Shown piece after piece: positions 53,822 to 62,148 of a DNA stretch of 64,000 nt; within the stretch, counting starts at the first letter, position 1; every line of letters starts with the position of its first letter. Both the position numbers and the translations under genes were made by a program. The notes under the pieces are model-generated. The model had not been told where the DNA came from and ran no database searches. It was given only the letters and a program-made list of their open reading frames with translations. The DNA is from Flaviflexus ciconiae. Its GTDB lineage: Bacteria > Actinomycetota > Actinomycetes > Actinomycetales > Actinomycetaceae. The stretch covers positions 1,860,001 through 1,924,000 of the forward strand of contig NZ_CP034593.1 in NCBI RefSeq assembly GCF_003971195.1. The letters are read 5' to 3'.

Positions 53822-55035
53822 TCAGTTTCGAAGAGTATCGGAATCGGGTTCTTCAGCTCGGCTCCCCCGTTTCAACAGAGGTCCTTCCTCTCCACGCAGC
53901 AGAGGGCATGGTTCTTGCCGAGCCGGTGTTCGCCCGGTTCGCGGTTCCCCCGTTCGACAACTCAGCCATGGATGGCTTCGCGGTTCGCCACGACGATATA
54001 AAAAACGCTCCGGTCACCCTGCGGGTCTCCACCGATATTCCTGCTGGTCGCACCGATATCTCTCCCCTCGAGGAGGGCACGGCTGCTCGGATCATGACCG
54101 GTGCTCCGGTTCCTCCCGGTGCGGATACGATCATTCAGGTTGAGAAGACCGCGAATGCTCACGAGAACATGCTGACCGAGGCCCCCGACGAGATCCATAT
54201 CCTCGAAGCCAATGCGCAGGGAGCCCACGTTCGGTTCTCGGGCGAGGACATCGAACCCGGAGAACTGGCAATCGACGCAGGCGTACGGCTCGGCCCAACC
54301 CAACTTTCGGCACTTGCTTCCATTGGCCACGGCTACGTCACCGTTTACCGCAAGCCTGTGATCGGCATTCTCTCCACAGGATCGGAATTGAGGAAACCCG
54401 GTGAGGATCTTCTACCTGGCCAGATTCCCGACTCGAACTCCACGCTGGCTCGCCTCATGGTGCGCGCCTCGGGCGGCAAGGACATTGTCCTGTCCTCATC
54501 GTCGGATGATCCGGCAGACCTCGCAAAGGTTCTTGACGAGGCGGGCACCTATCTCGATGGTCTTATTACCACAGGCGGTGTTTCCGCGGGCGCCTTTGAC
54601 GTGGTCAAGGAGTACCTGACCGATAAGAACGTCGAATTCCTCAAGGTTGCTATGCAGCCCGGTAAGCCCCAGGGGCTTGGCACACTCACGTTTGGGGACC
54701 GCGAAGTCCCAATCCTGTGCCTGCCCGGCAACCCCGTATCCGTGTTTGTTTCCATGAAGGTCTACGGCGACGCTCTGATCGCTAACCTATCTGGCCGTAA
54801 GCACACGAGTATTCCGTGGCAGGAGTGGCCAGCGGGTGGCTCATGGAAGACCCCGGAGGGCAGGGCTCAGTTTATGCCGGTCGTTGCCCACGGCGACACC
54901 GTTATCCCCGCCACCTCGGGTGGCTCCAAGTCGCACCTCATCTACTCGATGATCAAGACCCGCGGCCTCGCCTATGTCCCTGCCGAAGTTGAGGAAGTAA
55001 CCGAGGGCGATCCGCTGAAGGTGTGGTGGCTGTGA
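53818..55035 (+). CDS. moeA: molybdopterin molybdenumtransferase
   Basis: Inserts molybdate into adenylylated molybdopterin, giving Moco. 405 residues, normal length. It has domain I/III features NSAMDGFAVR and RIMTGAPVPPGADTIIQVE, the molybdate/nucleotide segment STGSELRKPGEDLLPGQIPDSN, TTGGVSAGAFDVV, VAMQPGKPQGLG and LPGNPVSVFVS. It uses GTG at 53818, overlapping the moeB stop (GTGA). It is followed by moaC, again with overlap. Confidence 0.94.
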   Translation: MISFEEYRNRVLQLGSPVSTEVLPLHAAEGMVLAEPVFARFAVPPFDNSAMDGFAVRHDDIKNAPVTLRVSTDIPAGRTDISPLEEGTAARIMTGAPVPPGADTIIQVEKTANAHENMLTEAPDEIHILEANAQGAHVRFSGEDIEPGELAIDAGVRLGPTQLSALASIGHGYVTVYRKPVIGILSTGSELRKPGEDLLPGQIPDSNSTLARLMVRASGGKDIVLSSSSDDPADLAKVLDEAGTYLDGLITTGGVSAGAFDVVKEYLTDKNVEFLKVAMQPGKPQGLGTLTFGDREVPILCLPGNPVSVFVSMKVYGDALIANLSGRKHTSIPWQEWPAGGSWKTPEGRAQFMPVVAHGDTVIPATSGGSKSHLIYSMIKTRGLAYVPAEVEEVTEGDPLKVWWL

Positions 55036-55544
55036 AGTTCACTCATTTGACCGATACTGGCGACGCCTACATGGTGGATGTGACGGCGAAGAACCCAACG
55101 GTCCGCGAGGCCACGGCAATTGGAACCGTCACCTGCTCCCCCGACGTTGTGAAGGCACTGCGGGACGGCACCGTCCCCAAGGGTGATGTTCTCGCGGTAG
55201 CGAGGGTCTCCGGAATCTCGGGCGCCAAGAAGGTTCCCGAACTCCTACCCCTCGCCCACCCCATCGGCATCCACGGCGCTTCCGTGGATCTATCGATCGA
55301 GGATCACGGGGTCGACATCAAAGCCACAGTCCGCACCGCTGACCGCACGGGTGTCGAGATGGAGGCGTTGACGGCAGTCACGATTGCTGCCCTCGCCATC
55401 GTTGACATGGTCAAGGGTGTTGACCGCTCAGCGGAGATCACCGACTGCCGGATCATCGCCAAGTCCGGTGGCCGTTCAGGCGACTGGTACCGCCCCGGCT
55501 ACGAGCCCACAGAAAACACGTCACAACCACCGGAATCCCAGTAG
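55032..55544 (+). CDS. moaC: cyclic pyranopterin monophosphate synthase
   Basis: Works after MoaA to form cyclic pyranopterin monophosphate. 170 residues. Family motifs: VDVTAKNPTVREATA, LLPLAHPIGIHG, GVEMEALTAVTIAALAIVDM, and DCRIIAKSGGRSGD. GTG 55032 overlaps the moeA stop and gives MKFTHLTD; an in-frame GTG at 55023 would add three residues. It ends five bases before mobA. Confidence 0.95.
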   Translation: MKFTHLTDTGDAYMVDVTAKNPTVREATAIGTVTCSPDVVKALRDGTVPKGDVLAVARVSGISGAKKVPELLPLAHPIGIHGASVDLSIEDHGVDIKATVRTADRTGVEMEALTAVTIAALAIVDMVKGVDRSAEITDCRIIAKSGGRSGDWYRPGYEPTENTSQPPESQ

Positions 55545-55549
55545 CGGGA

Positions 55550-56146
55550 ATGGCAACAGCAGGTATGACAGACCCACGCCCCACGTTCGGTGCAATCGTT
55601 CTAGCGGGCGGCAACGCCCGCAGGCTCGGCGGTTTCTCCAAGGGTGATGTCGAGATCAACGGAACCACGATGCTGACCTCGGTCACCGATGCCTGTCAGA
55701 AAGCCGGAGTGCCGGCCGACAACATCGTGGTGGTGGGACATGCCGAAACAGAGCTCAAGCGGACCGTGGAAGATCCTCCCTTCTCGGGGCCCGTTGCCGG
55801 AATAGGTGCCGGGCTCGATCACGTGGACGCTGACAGGCTCTTCGTTCTCTCCTGCGACATCCCTTTCATCGCCTCCGGCCTGCCCCGCCTCATCGACACC
55901 TACCAAGGCGAAGGCGTGTGCTTCGGTGGCGAAAAAGCTCAGTACCTTGCTGGTCTCTACAGTTCGGATGCTCTGCGCAACCGAATCGGACTCCTTCAGC
56001 AGGAAGAGCGCGGGCTGATTGGCATGCCCGTTCGGAAGCTCATGGAATCCCTCGATGTCACTATCCTTGGCGAGCATGAAGCGGCACGAGACCTCGACAC
56101 GTGGGAAGCGGTCAACGAAGCCCGGGAACAGGCTTCCGAAGACTAA
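55550..56146 (+). CDS. mobA: molybdenum cofactor guanylyltransferase-like nucleotidyltransferase
   Basis: A 198-residue NTP-transferase with VLAGGNARRLGGFSKGDVE (nucleotide loop) and LSCDIPFIASGLPRL. It would attach GMP to Moco to make the bis-MGD form needed by all four DmsA-like reductases, so it fits the island exactly. ATG 55550 follows TAGCGGGA. In Actinobacteria similar proteins can also be CofC/MobA-like with other acceptors; the neighbourhood supports MobA. Confidence 0.85.
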   Translation: MATAGMTDPRPTFGAIVLAGGNARRLGGFSKGDVEINGTTMLTSVTDACQKAGVPADNIVVVGHAETELKRTVEDPPFSGPVAGIGAGLDHVDADRLFVLSCDIPFIASGLPRLIDTYQGEGVCFGGEKAQYLAGLYSSDALRNRIGLLQQEERGLIGMPVRKLMESLDVTILGEHEAARDLDTWEAVNEAREQASED

Positions 56147-56165
56147 AATCGCATAGGCAAAGCTA

Positions 56166-56197
56166 TGGGGCGGACATCCTCAACAGGTGCCCGCCCA
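56166..56197 (+). terminator. weak hairpin after mobA
   Basis: TGGGGCGG pairs imperfectly with CCGCCCA around an 18-base loop, in the gap between convergent mobA and modC. Confidence 0.35.
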
Positions 56198-56279
56198 ATA
56201 ACTTTGTGCGACAGATCTAGGGAATAGCTAGGACCCAATCCCAAGCCCCCAATGTCTGGCATTACGCCCAGATCCGAGG

Positions 56280-56972
56280 TCAGAAGCCCAGGAAGTATTT
56301 CCTCAGCATGGAGTTCTCGTCCGCCATCTTTTCCTCAACCGACCCGTAGTCACTGACCTGACCGTCAGCGAGGACAGCAACATCGTCGGCGAAGGCCGAG
56401 ATGTCTGCCATGTCGTGCGTGACAACAACACCGGTGCGGTCCTTGAGTGCATCCTTGATGAGGTCACGAAGTACAACGGCTGCGGAGACATCCATGGCCG
56501 CCAGTGGCTCATCGAGCAGCAGGATCTTTGGTTCCACCGCGATTGCTCGCGCCAGGGCAACGCGCTGCTGCTGTCCACCGGAAAGCTGGTGCGGCATGCG
56601 ATCCACGAGATCACCGATTCCGAGCGGCTCAATGTAGGAGCGTGCTCGCTCACGCGCCTCGCTCTTCTTCATACCTCCGGCTCGCAAGCCGTATGCAGCA
56701 TTATCGAGAACGCTAAGGTGCGGAAAGAGCGTCGGATCCTGTGACAGAAGGGTGATGGGCCGCTTGTGGGGACCAACCCACGGGTCCGCAACTTCCTGTC
56801 CGTCCAGCACAATGCTTCCACCATCATCGGGAATCAGGATCCCCGAGAGAAGGCCGATCAGGGAAGACTTGCCGGTACCGTTGCGACCAATCACCGCGAG
56901 GGTACGCCCGGCCGAATGCTCCAGGTCGAACGACAGTTTCCGTTGAGAGAGTCTTGCGTGTAGCGAGATCAT
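56280..56972 (-). CDS. modC: molybdate ABC transporter ATPase
   Basis: A 230-residue ABC ATPase: Walker [16 protein letters not shown]-loop [15 protein letters not shown], signature [14 protein letters not shown], Walker [14 protein letters not shown], and switch His in VVTHDMAD. It is shorter than E. coli ModC and lacks the C-terminal TOBE/Mop domain; a separate TOBE protein is encoded at the front of the operon. The ATG overlaps the modB stop. Confidence 0.9.
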   Translation of the reverse strand: MISLHARLSQRKLSFDLEHSAGRTLAVIGRNGTGKSSLIGLLSGILIPDDGGSIVLDGQEVADPWVGPHKRPITLLSQDPTLFPHLSVLDNAAYGLRAGGMKKSEARERARSYIEPLGIGDLVDRMPHQLSGGQQQRVALARAIAVEPKILLLDEPLAAMDVSAAVVLRDLIKDALKDRTGVVVTHDMADISAFADDVAVLADGQVSDYGSVEEKMADENSMLRKYFLGF

Positions 56973-57766
56973 GACGGTCTGCTCACCACCCGTCCCCGAG
57001 CTGTCAGCGACACGACAATAACTGCAAGAACAAGGAGCACGAGCGCCAGGGCGAGTGCAGTATCCGGATCAACTTCCCGTTGCAGGTAGATGGCAAGGGG
57101 AATCGTCCGTGTTCTACCTTCGAGGGATCCGGCGAAGGTCAGTGTTGCCCCAAACTCGCCTAGGCAACGAGCCGCGGCCAGTGCAGTGCCCGATACTAGC
57201 GCCGGCATCATCATCGGCAGCGTGACATGGAAGAGCGTGTAGCTCGGTGATGCTCCCAGGGTTGCTGAGATCTGTGCGTGCGAGGTTCTGTTTGATCGGA
57301 GGGAGGCTTCCAGCGAGGTCACGAGGAAGGGCATGGCAACAAAGACCTGCGCCATCACAACCGCGGTCGCCGAGAAGGCAATGTCGATACCGAGAAGGGA
57401 GAGCTGTTCTCCCAGAAGCTTTCTCTTACCGAAGGTAGACAGCAGGGCTAGGCCCGCGACAACGGGAGGCAGAACCATGGGGATTGTGACACCAATGCGC
57501 AGGAGCTCCCCGCCCTTGCCATTGAGCCGGGACATGAAAACAGCCAGCGGAACGCCCAATAGTACGCAGATCAGGGTGGAGATAGCGACGGTGCGGAGCG
57601 ATACTCCAAGCGCCTGCATCGCAGTCTCCGACGTGAGAATCTCTGGCACCTGCGCCCACGGCATGTCGATAAGCATGCCGACGATCGGGAGCGACAGAGC
57701 CAGTACACCAAGCACCGCCCCAATGAGAATCCATCGAGGCGGCGCTCCAGCGGTTTTCCACATCAC
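56969..57766 (-). CDS. modB: molybdate ABC transporter permease
   Basis: A 265-residue permease with about six membrane helices. The ATPase-contact loop is EASLRSNRTSHAQISATLGAS followed by PSYTLFHVTLP (EAA motif), and the C-terminal region contains GEFGATLTFAGSLEGRTRTIPLAIY, a ModB/CysT hallmark. It overlaps modA upstream and modC downstream by four bases each. Confidence 0.92.
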   Translation of the reverse strand: MMWKTAGAPPRWILIGAVLGVLALSLPIVGMLIDMPWAQVPEILTSETAMQALGVSLRTVAISTLICVLLGVPLAVFMSRLNGKGGELLRIGVTIPMVLPPVVAGLALLSTFGKRKLLGEQLSLLGIDIAFSATAVVMAQVFVAMPFLVTSLEASLRSNRTSHAQISATLGASPSYTLFHVTLPMMMPALVSGTALAAARCLGEFGATLTFAGSLEGRTRTIPLAIYLQREVDPDTALALALVLLVLAVIVVSLTARGRVVSRPS

Positions 57767-58521
57767 GGTGTGGTGAAGCCCAGGTCTTCCATGCGCTGCT
57801 TGCCGTCACCGGTCGTGAAGGCATCGATCCAAGCCTGCTCGGTGGCGTCTGCCTCTTCGGAGTCGACAATGACCAGCGGGTACTGGTTCGGAATTTCCTC
57901 CGACTTGGGGATGTCGATAACCTCGACAGCGTCACCAGCGGCGTTAGCATCCGTGCGGTACACGAGACCAACATCGCCCTGGCCGGAGGTAATCTTGCCA
58001 AGAACATCCGTGACGGAGCCCTCTTCGGAGACCGGCTCGAGGGTGAGGTCGTTGAGCTCAGCAAGCTGACGGGAGACGTCACCGCAGGGAACCTGCGGTG
58101 CACAGACAACGAGGTCGGCTGCGTTCATCGACTCATCGAAGCCGGTGGTCCCGGCGGGGTTACCAGCGGGAACAACGACAACAAGCTCGTTGGTCGCAAT
58201 CATGTCGAGTTGCGTTCCGCGATCACCATCAATGATCTGGTCAGCAGTCTTCTGGTTGGCGGTGATGAGGATGTCGGTTTCGTTACCGGCCTCAATTTGT
58301 GCAGCAAGGTCAGAAGAACCCGCACATACAGTCGTGACGTCGATGCCGAGGTCTTCTTCAACATCAGCTTCGGCGCTCTCAGCGATACCGCACATCGAAG
58401 CGGCAATCATGACAGTGATGTCGCGATGCTCATCACCCGAGGCTTCATCAGCATCATCCGAGCAGGCAGCCACGGACAGCGCCAGGAGTACGGAAGCACC
58501 CAGGCTAAGAATCTTCTTCAT
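57763..58521 (-). CDS. modA: molybdate-binding lipoprotein
   Basis: A 252-residue extracytoplasmic binding protein. Lipobox LSVAAC at about residues 15-20, then the ModA fold: ITVMIAASMCGIAES, CAGSSDLAAQIEAGNETDILITAN, MIATNELVVVVPAGNP, and the C-terminal NQYPLVIVDSEEADATEQAWIDAF. It has an unusual number of cysteines near the oxyanion site (SMCG, TVCAGSS, VVCAPQVPCG). The ATG immediately follows the HTH-TOBE stop. It delivers molybdate to ModB/ModC. Confidence 0.9.
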   Translation of the reverse strand: MKKILSLGASVLLALSVAACSDDADEASGDEHRDITVMIAASMCGIAESAEADVEEDLGIDVTTVCAGSSDLAAQIEAGNETDILITANQKTADQIIDGDRGTQLDMIATNELVVVVPAGNPAGTTGFDESMNAADLVVCAPQVPCGDVSRQLAELNDLTLEPVSEEGSVTDVLGKITSGQGDVGLVYRTDANAAGDAVEVIDIPKSEEIPNQYPLVIVDSEEADATEQAWIDAFTTGDGKQRMEDLGFTTP

Positions 58522-58914
58522 TTACAGAATTCCAGACTTGATAGAAACATTGGTGGCTTTGATCAGCGCGGTGGCGGGCGAACCCACTTCCAAGCCGAGC
58601 TCCTTCACCGCTTCGGCGGAGATAAGGGAGACGACGCGGTAGATACCGCACTGCAGATCAACCTGGGCCATGACCCCGTCAACCTGCACTCGCGTAACAA
58701 TTCCCGCGAGCTCGTTACGAGTCGAGACTTCGTGGTTAGAATCGGCCTTGCCTTCCGCAAGCTTGATCGCCAGTTCCGCAACAGACCTCCCATCAACGTG
58801 GATACGTCCACCGTCCCTGTTGGCAACAAGCGACCCATCGTCGATCCATCGTCTGACCGTGTCATCCGATACGCCGAGGAGCCGAGCTACTTCACGAACT
58901 TTGTACTGCGACAT
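58522..58914 (-). CDS. HTH-TOBE molybdate-responsive protein
   Basis: A 130-residue protein. Residues 1-55 form an excisionase/MerR-type helix-turn-helix (YKVREVARLLGVSDDTVRRWID, then a wing with HVDGRSVAELA). Residues 68-130 are one TOBE/Mop domain (NELAGIVTRVQVDGVMAQVDL, IYRVVSLISAEAVKELGLEVG, ATALIKATNVSIKSG), which binds molybdate or tungstate. It is the first gene of the modABC operon. ATG 58914 has a TAATCT -10 box seven bases upstream. Likely an autorepressor of uptake. Confidence 0.85.
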   Translation of the reverse strand: MSQYKVREVARLLGVSDDTVRRWIDDGSLVANRDGGRIHVDGRSVAELAIKLAEGKADSNHEVSTRNELAGIVTRVQVDGVMAQVDLQCGIYRVVSLISAEAVKELGLEVGSPATALIKATNVSIKSGIL

Positions 58915-58965
58915 ACCAGCAAGATTACACGGCAAATACGAACAATATCCAGTTGGAGTTCCTCA

Positions 58966-58988
58966 AATGCGCCCACATGTGACGCATT
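58966..58988. promoter_or_regulatory. inverted repeat upstream of mod operon
   Basis: AATGCG and CGCATT flank an 11-base centre containing ACATGT, about 50 bases upstream of the HTH-TOBE start. It could be the operator for that protein; no proof from sequence alone. Confidence 0.35.
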
Positions 58989-59136
58989 CTCAAGCTTTTC
59001 GTGGGCCAATAGACAGATTGCACAGCCTGCAAGCACCGGTCCCGCCGATCTTCCACGTGCATGTGGCACCCAACACAGGTACATTATGTTCAGAGCCGAT
59101 CGCTTGGTCGGCCGTTCCCGACGAAAGGAGAACCAC

Positions 59137-59310
59137 ATGGGCATTTTTGATAAGGCAAAGGATTCGTTGCACTCAGAAAAGGCCGAACAGGTTTCCGATC
59201 AGGCCCTGGATCGTGCCGAGGAGTTCGCCTCCAGCAAGGCTGGGGACGAGCACCAAGAGAAGATCTCCAACACAAGGGAGAATGTCGATAAGAGAATCGG
59301 CAACGAGTAG
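59137..59310 (+). CDS. MT0933-like antitoxin-type small protein
   Basis: A 57-residue, highly charged, helical protein (MGIFDKAKDSLHSEKAEQ, then a second helix with EEFASSKAGDEHQEKI) matching the small MT0933/Rv0909 antitoxin-like family of Actinobacteria. AAAGGAG precedes ATG 59137. No toxin gene (such as an Rv0910-type START protein) lies next to it here, so it may be an orphan or act otherwise. It is followed by a strong terminator. Confidence 0.7.
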   Translation: MGIFDKAKDSLHSEKAEQVSDQALDRAEEFASSKAGDEHQEKISNTRENVDKRIGNE

Positions 59311-59325
59311 TAAGAATTGCTTTGC

Positions 59326-59359
59326 CACTGTGGCCGGCCCTTCGGGGCCGGCCACAGTG
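59326..59359. terminator. intrinsic terminator
   Basis: CACTGTGGCCGGCC and GGCCGGCCACAGTG pair exactly around a short loop. Confidence 0.8.
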
Positions 59360-59475
59360 CGTTACCACCGACTCGGGCCGACGATTTCCCGACCGCCCCA
59401 TTCCCACCGCCCACTTCTCTCGCCGCGCAACCGTCCACCTTCGGAAGTTGCCACATGGATACGTAGACTTGGGCC

Positions 59476-61503
59476 ATGACTGATCCCCGCCTGTGGCTTG
59501 AAGAGTTCAATGACGAGACCCTGAAGTGGGCGGGAGCAAGATCCGACTCCTCGCTTGATTCTTACGGCGGTGAGGGTTTCAATTCGCTCGAGAAGGACAT
59601 CTACGAGATCCTCTCCGCCAAGGACAAGCTGGACCTTGGCACGCTACGTGGCGAGTACGTTTACAACTTCCACACGGATGGCGACCATCCGCGTGGCCTG
59701 TGGCGGCGCACCCTGCTTGCCGACTACCTGAGCGAGCCCAAGTGGGAGACGCTCCTTGATATCGACAAGCTCGGCGTTGAAGAGGATCAGTCCTGGGTGT
59801 TCGGCGGTGCGCAGCTTCGCAGGCCCGACTATGACCGTGCACTTATTACTCTCAAGCCCGGTGGCTCAGACGCGAACGTTGTCCGAGAGTTCGACATGGA
59901 AACGCTGACCTTTGTGGAGGATGGCTTTACCGCCCCCACCTCGAAGGGCTCCCTTTCATGGGGACCCCACGGATCAGATACCGTTCTCATCTCCCGCAAC
60001 TTCGGAGAAGGGTCGCTGACCAACTCGGGATATCCGCGCTCCGCGCGGATCTGGAAGCGCGGCACCAGCCTCGATGATGCTCCCGTCATTCTCGAAGGCG
60101 AGGCCGAGGACATCCTCGTCGGTGCCCGACACGACTTCACACCTGGCTACGAGAAGACCTTTGCCATTCGCGCCACCGACTTCCGCGACACGATTGTCTA
60201 CGAGGTGGATGAAGAAAGCCTCGATCTGACCGAGATCAAGCTGCCCAGGAGCGCCGGTGTTGGCACGATTCGCGACTGGGCCGTCGTTGAGCTCCGCTAC
60301 GACTGGGAACTCGACGGTACGACCTTCCCTGCAGGTTCCCTCCTCGCACTCCCCTACGCAGATGCACTAGCTGGCCCAACGGCCAACAGGATCACCACGA
60401 TCTTTACCCCGACAGAAACAGCTTCGCTGTCGTCGATGACAGAGCTTCAGACCGGCGTCGTCTTCACAACTCTCGACAATGTGCGTAGCCGCGTCTACTT
60501 TGCTCCCATCGACACCTGGGAGGTCACCGAACTACACCCGGACCTGGGCGAGTTCGACTCGATCGGCGTAACCGCGGTTGACCGCGAGGAGGGCGACGAC
60601 GTCTGGGTCGTCACCACCGGCTTCCTCACACCGACAACACTTCTTCATGGCACAGCCTCGAGCGATAGCCTGGACGTCAAGAAGGTGCGCTCCGCTCCCG
60701 AAAGGTTCATCTCGGACGGCATGATTGTTGCTCAGCGGTGGGCAACTTCTAAGGATGGAACCCAAATCCCGTACTTCCTCGTCGGCAACGAGGAAGCCGT
60801 GAACGGAGTTCAGCCCGCACGCACACTTTTGGATGGTTACGGCGGGTTTGAGATCTCCAACATTCCCGGATACATCGGTAGCTACGGCAAGGCTTGGCTA
60901 GAGAACGGTGGGGTCTACGCCCTGGCAAACATCCGTGGCGGTGGTGAATATGGCCCGGCCTGGCACCAGGTCGCCCAAAAGGCTGGCAGGCACCTCGCCT
61001 ACGAAGACTTCTCGGCAGTTGCCGCACACCTTGTTGAGACAGGCGTGACAACCAAACCGCAGCTTGCCGCTATTGGAGGCTCCAACGGTGGCCTCTTGAT
61101 CGGCAACATGTACTCCACCTACCCAGAGCACTTCGGCGCACTCGTGTGCCGGGTTCCGCTTCTCGACATGAAGCGGTTCTCCCATCTGCTTGCTGGAGCT
61201 TCGTGGATGGATGAATACGGGAACCCGGATACGGATGATTGGGAGTTCCTCCAGAACTATTCGCCGTACCACAATGTTGAGACGGACCGGGACTACCCGC
61301 CGATCCTCGTGACGACCTCGACAAGGGACGATCGCGTCCACCCAGGCCACGCTAGGAAGTTCGTTGCCCTCTTGGAAGAGCTCGGGCGGGATGTTACCTA
61401 CTACGAGAATATCGAGGGCGGCCACGCGGGCGCTGCGGACTCCAAGCAGAGCGCAAAGTCGATGGCTTTGATCTTCAGCTTCCTCAACGAGAAGCTGGCG
61501 TAA
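59476..61503 (+). CDS. prolyl oligopeptidase family (S9) serine peptidase
   Basis: A 675-residue S9 peptidase. The N-terminal two-thirds is a beta-propeller (regular strands such as DPRLWLEEFNDE at the start). The alpha/beta-hydrolase domain from about residue 435 has Ser536 in GGSNGG, Asp618/619 in STRDDRVHP, and His650 in EGGHAG. The family cleaves short peptides after Pro or basic residues. No signal peptide, so cytoplasmic. The ATG is preceded six bases upstream by TAGACT, so it is probably leaderless. Confidence 0.9.
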   Translation: MTDPRLWLEEFNDETLKWAGARSDSSLDSYGGEGFNSLEKDIYEILSAKDKLDLGTLRGEYVYNFHTDGDHPRGLWRRTLLADYLSEPKWETLLDIDKLGVEEDQSWVFGGAQLRRPDYDRALITLKPGGSDANVVREFDMETLTFVEDGFTAPTSKGSLSWGPHGSDTVLISRNFGEGSLTNSGYPRSARIWKRGTSLDDAPVILEGEAEDILVGARHDFTPGYEKTFAIRATDFRDTIVYEVDEESLDLTEIKLPRSAGVGTIRDWAVVELRYDWELDGTTFPAGSLLALPYADALAGPTANRITTIFTPTETASLSSMTELQTGVVFTTLDNVRSRVYFAPIDTWEVTELHPDLGEFDSIGVTAVDREEGDDVWVVTTGFLTPTTLLHGTASSDSLDVKKVRSAPERFISDGMIVAQRWATSKDGTQIPYFLVGNEEAVNGVQPARTLLDGYGGFEISNIPGYIGSYGKAWLENGGVYALANIRGGGEYGPAWHQVAQKAGRHLAYEDFSAVAAHLVETGVTTKPQLAAIGGSNGGLLIGNMYSTYPEHFGALVCRVPLLDMKRFSHLLAGASWMDEYGNPDTDDWEFLQNYSPYHNVETDRDYPPILVTTSTRDDRVHPGHARKFVALLEELGRDVTYYENIEGGHAGAADSKQSAKSMALIFSFLNEKLA

Positions 61504-61557
61504 GCCTAAAAATGGTTCAAGAAAAGCCGGCCGGAGCCGACTGAATTGGTGTAAAGG

Positions 61558-61728
61558 TCAGAAGATGAGGATGGCCGAGAAGCCGACCATGCCGACAACA
61601 ACGATGATGGCGACGACGGCCTTCCAGAGGGGACGCCTGCGCGGCGTATAGTCCGCACCGGGCACGTACCCTCCAAAGTCGTAGCCACCAGAATTCATGC
61701 GCTCCGGCTTGTTCTTCGAAGATGACAT
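61558..61728 (-). CDS. small membrane protein, 56 residues
   Basis: Starts ATG 61728, preceded by AGGAGGAG, and stops TGA at 61560-61558. The first 35 residues are polar (NKPERMNSGGYDFGGYV) and end in TPRRRPLWK, and the last 20 form one hydrophobic helix (AVVAIIVVVGMVGFSAILIF). It resembles many unnamed actinobacterial single-helix proteins. Convergent with the S9 peptidase gene. Confidence 0.65.
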   Translation of the reverse strand: MSSSKNKPERMNSGGYDFGGYVPGADYTPRRRPLWKAVVAIIVVVGMVGFSAILIF

Positions 61729-61905
61729 ATACGCGACTCCTCCTACTTTCGACGACCCGGGACTTGCGACAAGCCTAGCCGTTAATGACCGAACTGGATA
61801 CGCCTAAACCGACCCATTGTCTGACAACAGCCTAGTAGGTGAAACTAGCGAAGAATGAGACCTTCGACACCGCGTTGCGCCACCTGAACTTCCACACTGC
61901 AAATC

Positions 61906-61931
61906 AAACTTTTAAAGTTTAGAAGTTTCAC
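61906..61931. promoter_or_regulatory. upstream AAACTTT/AAAGTTT palindrome
   Basis: AAACTTTTAAAGTTT (61906-61920) is a 15-bp palindrome, followed by AGAAGTTTCAC. It shares its half-site with the operator next to the gene start and with the downstream copy. Confidence 0.5.
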
Positions 61932-62084
61932 CGCAAACAGGAGGGAATTGGACTCGCAGCCCCGACACCGAGGCTCTTCAGTAGCTCAGCAGGAGTCCAA
62001 CAAAGCACGCTAAGATGGCTCAAACGCCGTACTCATACGACAGTTCGTTGGCAGACAATCCGCACTCCTGCAATTTAAACTACA

Positions 62085-62135
62085 AATCAAACTGTGAAAC
62101 TTTAAAAGTTTGATTTAAAGTTTCACAGTTTGATT
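62085..62135. promoter_or_regulatory. long palindromic operator of the AlbA_2 gene
   Basis: Two 22-base arms (62085-62106 and 62114-62135) are exact inverse complements around a 7-base centre. They are built from AAACTGTGAAACTTT and AAAGTTTCACAGTTT half-sites. It ends two bases before the -10 box of the gene at 62149, so a bound regulator would block transcription. Confidence 0.75.
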
Positions 62136-62148
62136 GTAGTCTGCTGGT

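Larger units (their letters stand above)
61729..62148. other. regulatory gap upstream of the AlbA_2 gene
   Basis: No gene. The right half is A+T-rich and carries the palindromic sites listed separately, plus the TAGTCT -10 box at 62137-62142, six bases before the ATG at 62149. Confidence 0.6.

Noticed and set aside
58210..59310. Long plus-strand frame across modA and the HTH-TOBE gene
   Set aside because: It is antisense to two well-supported genes. Only its last 57 codons (from 59137) are a real gene.
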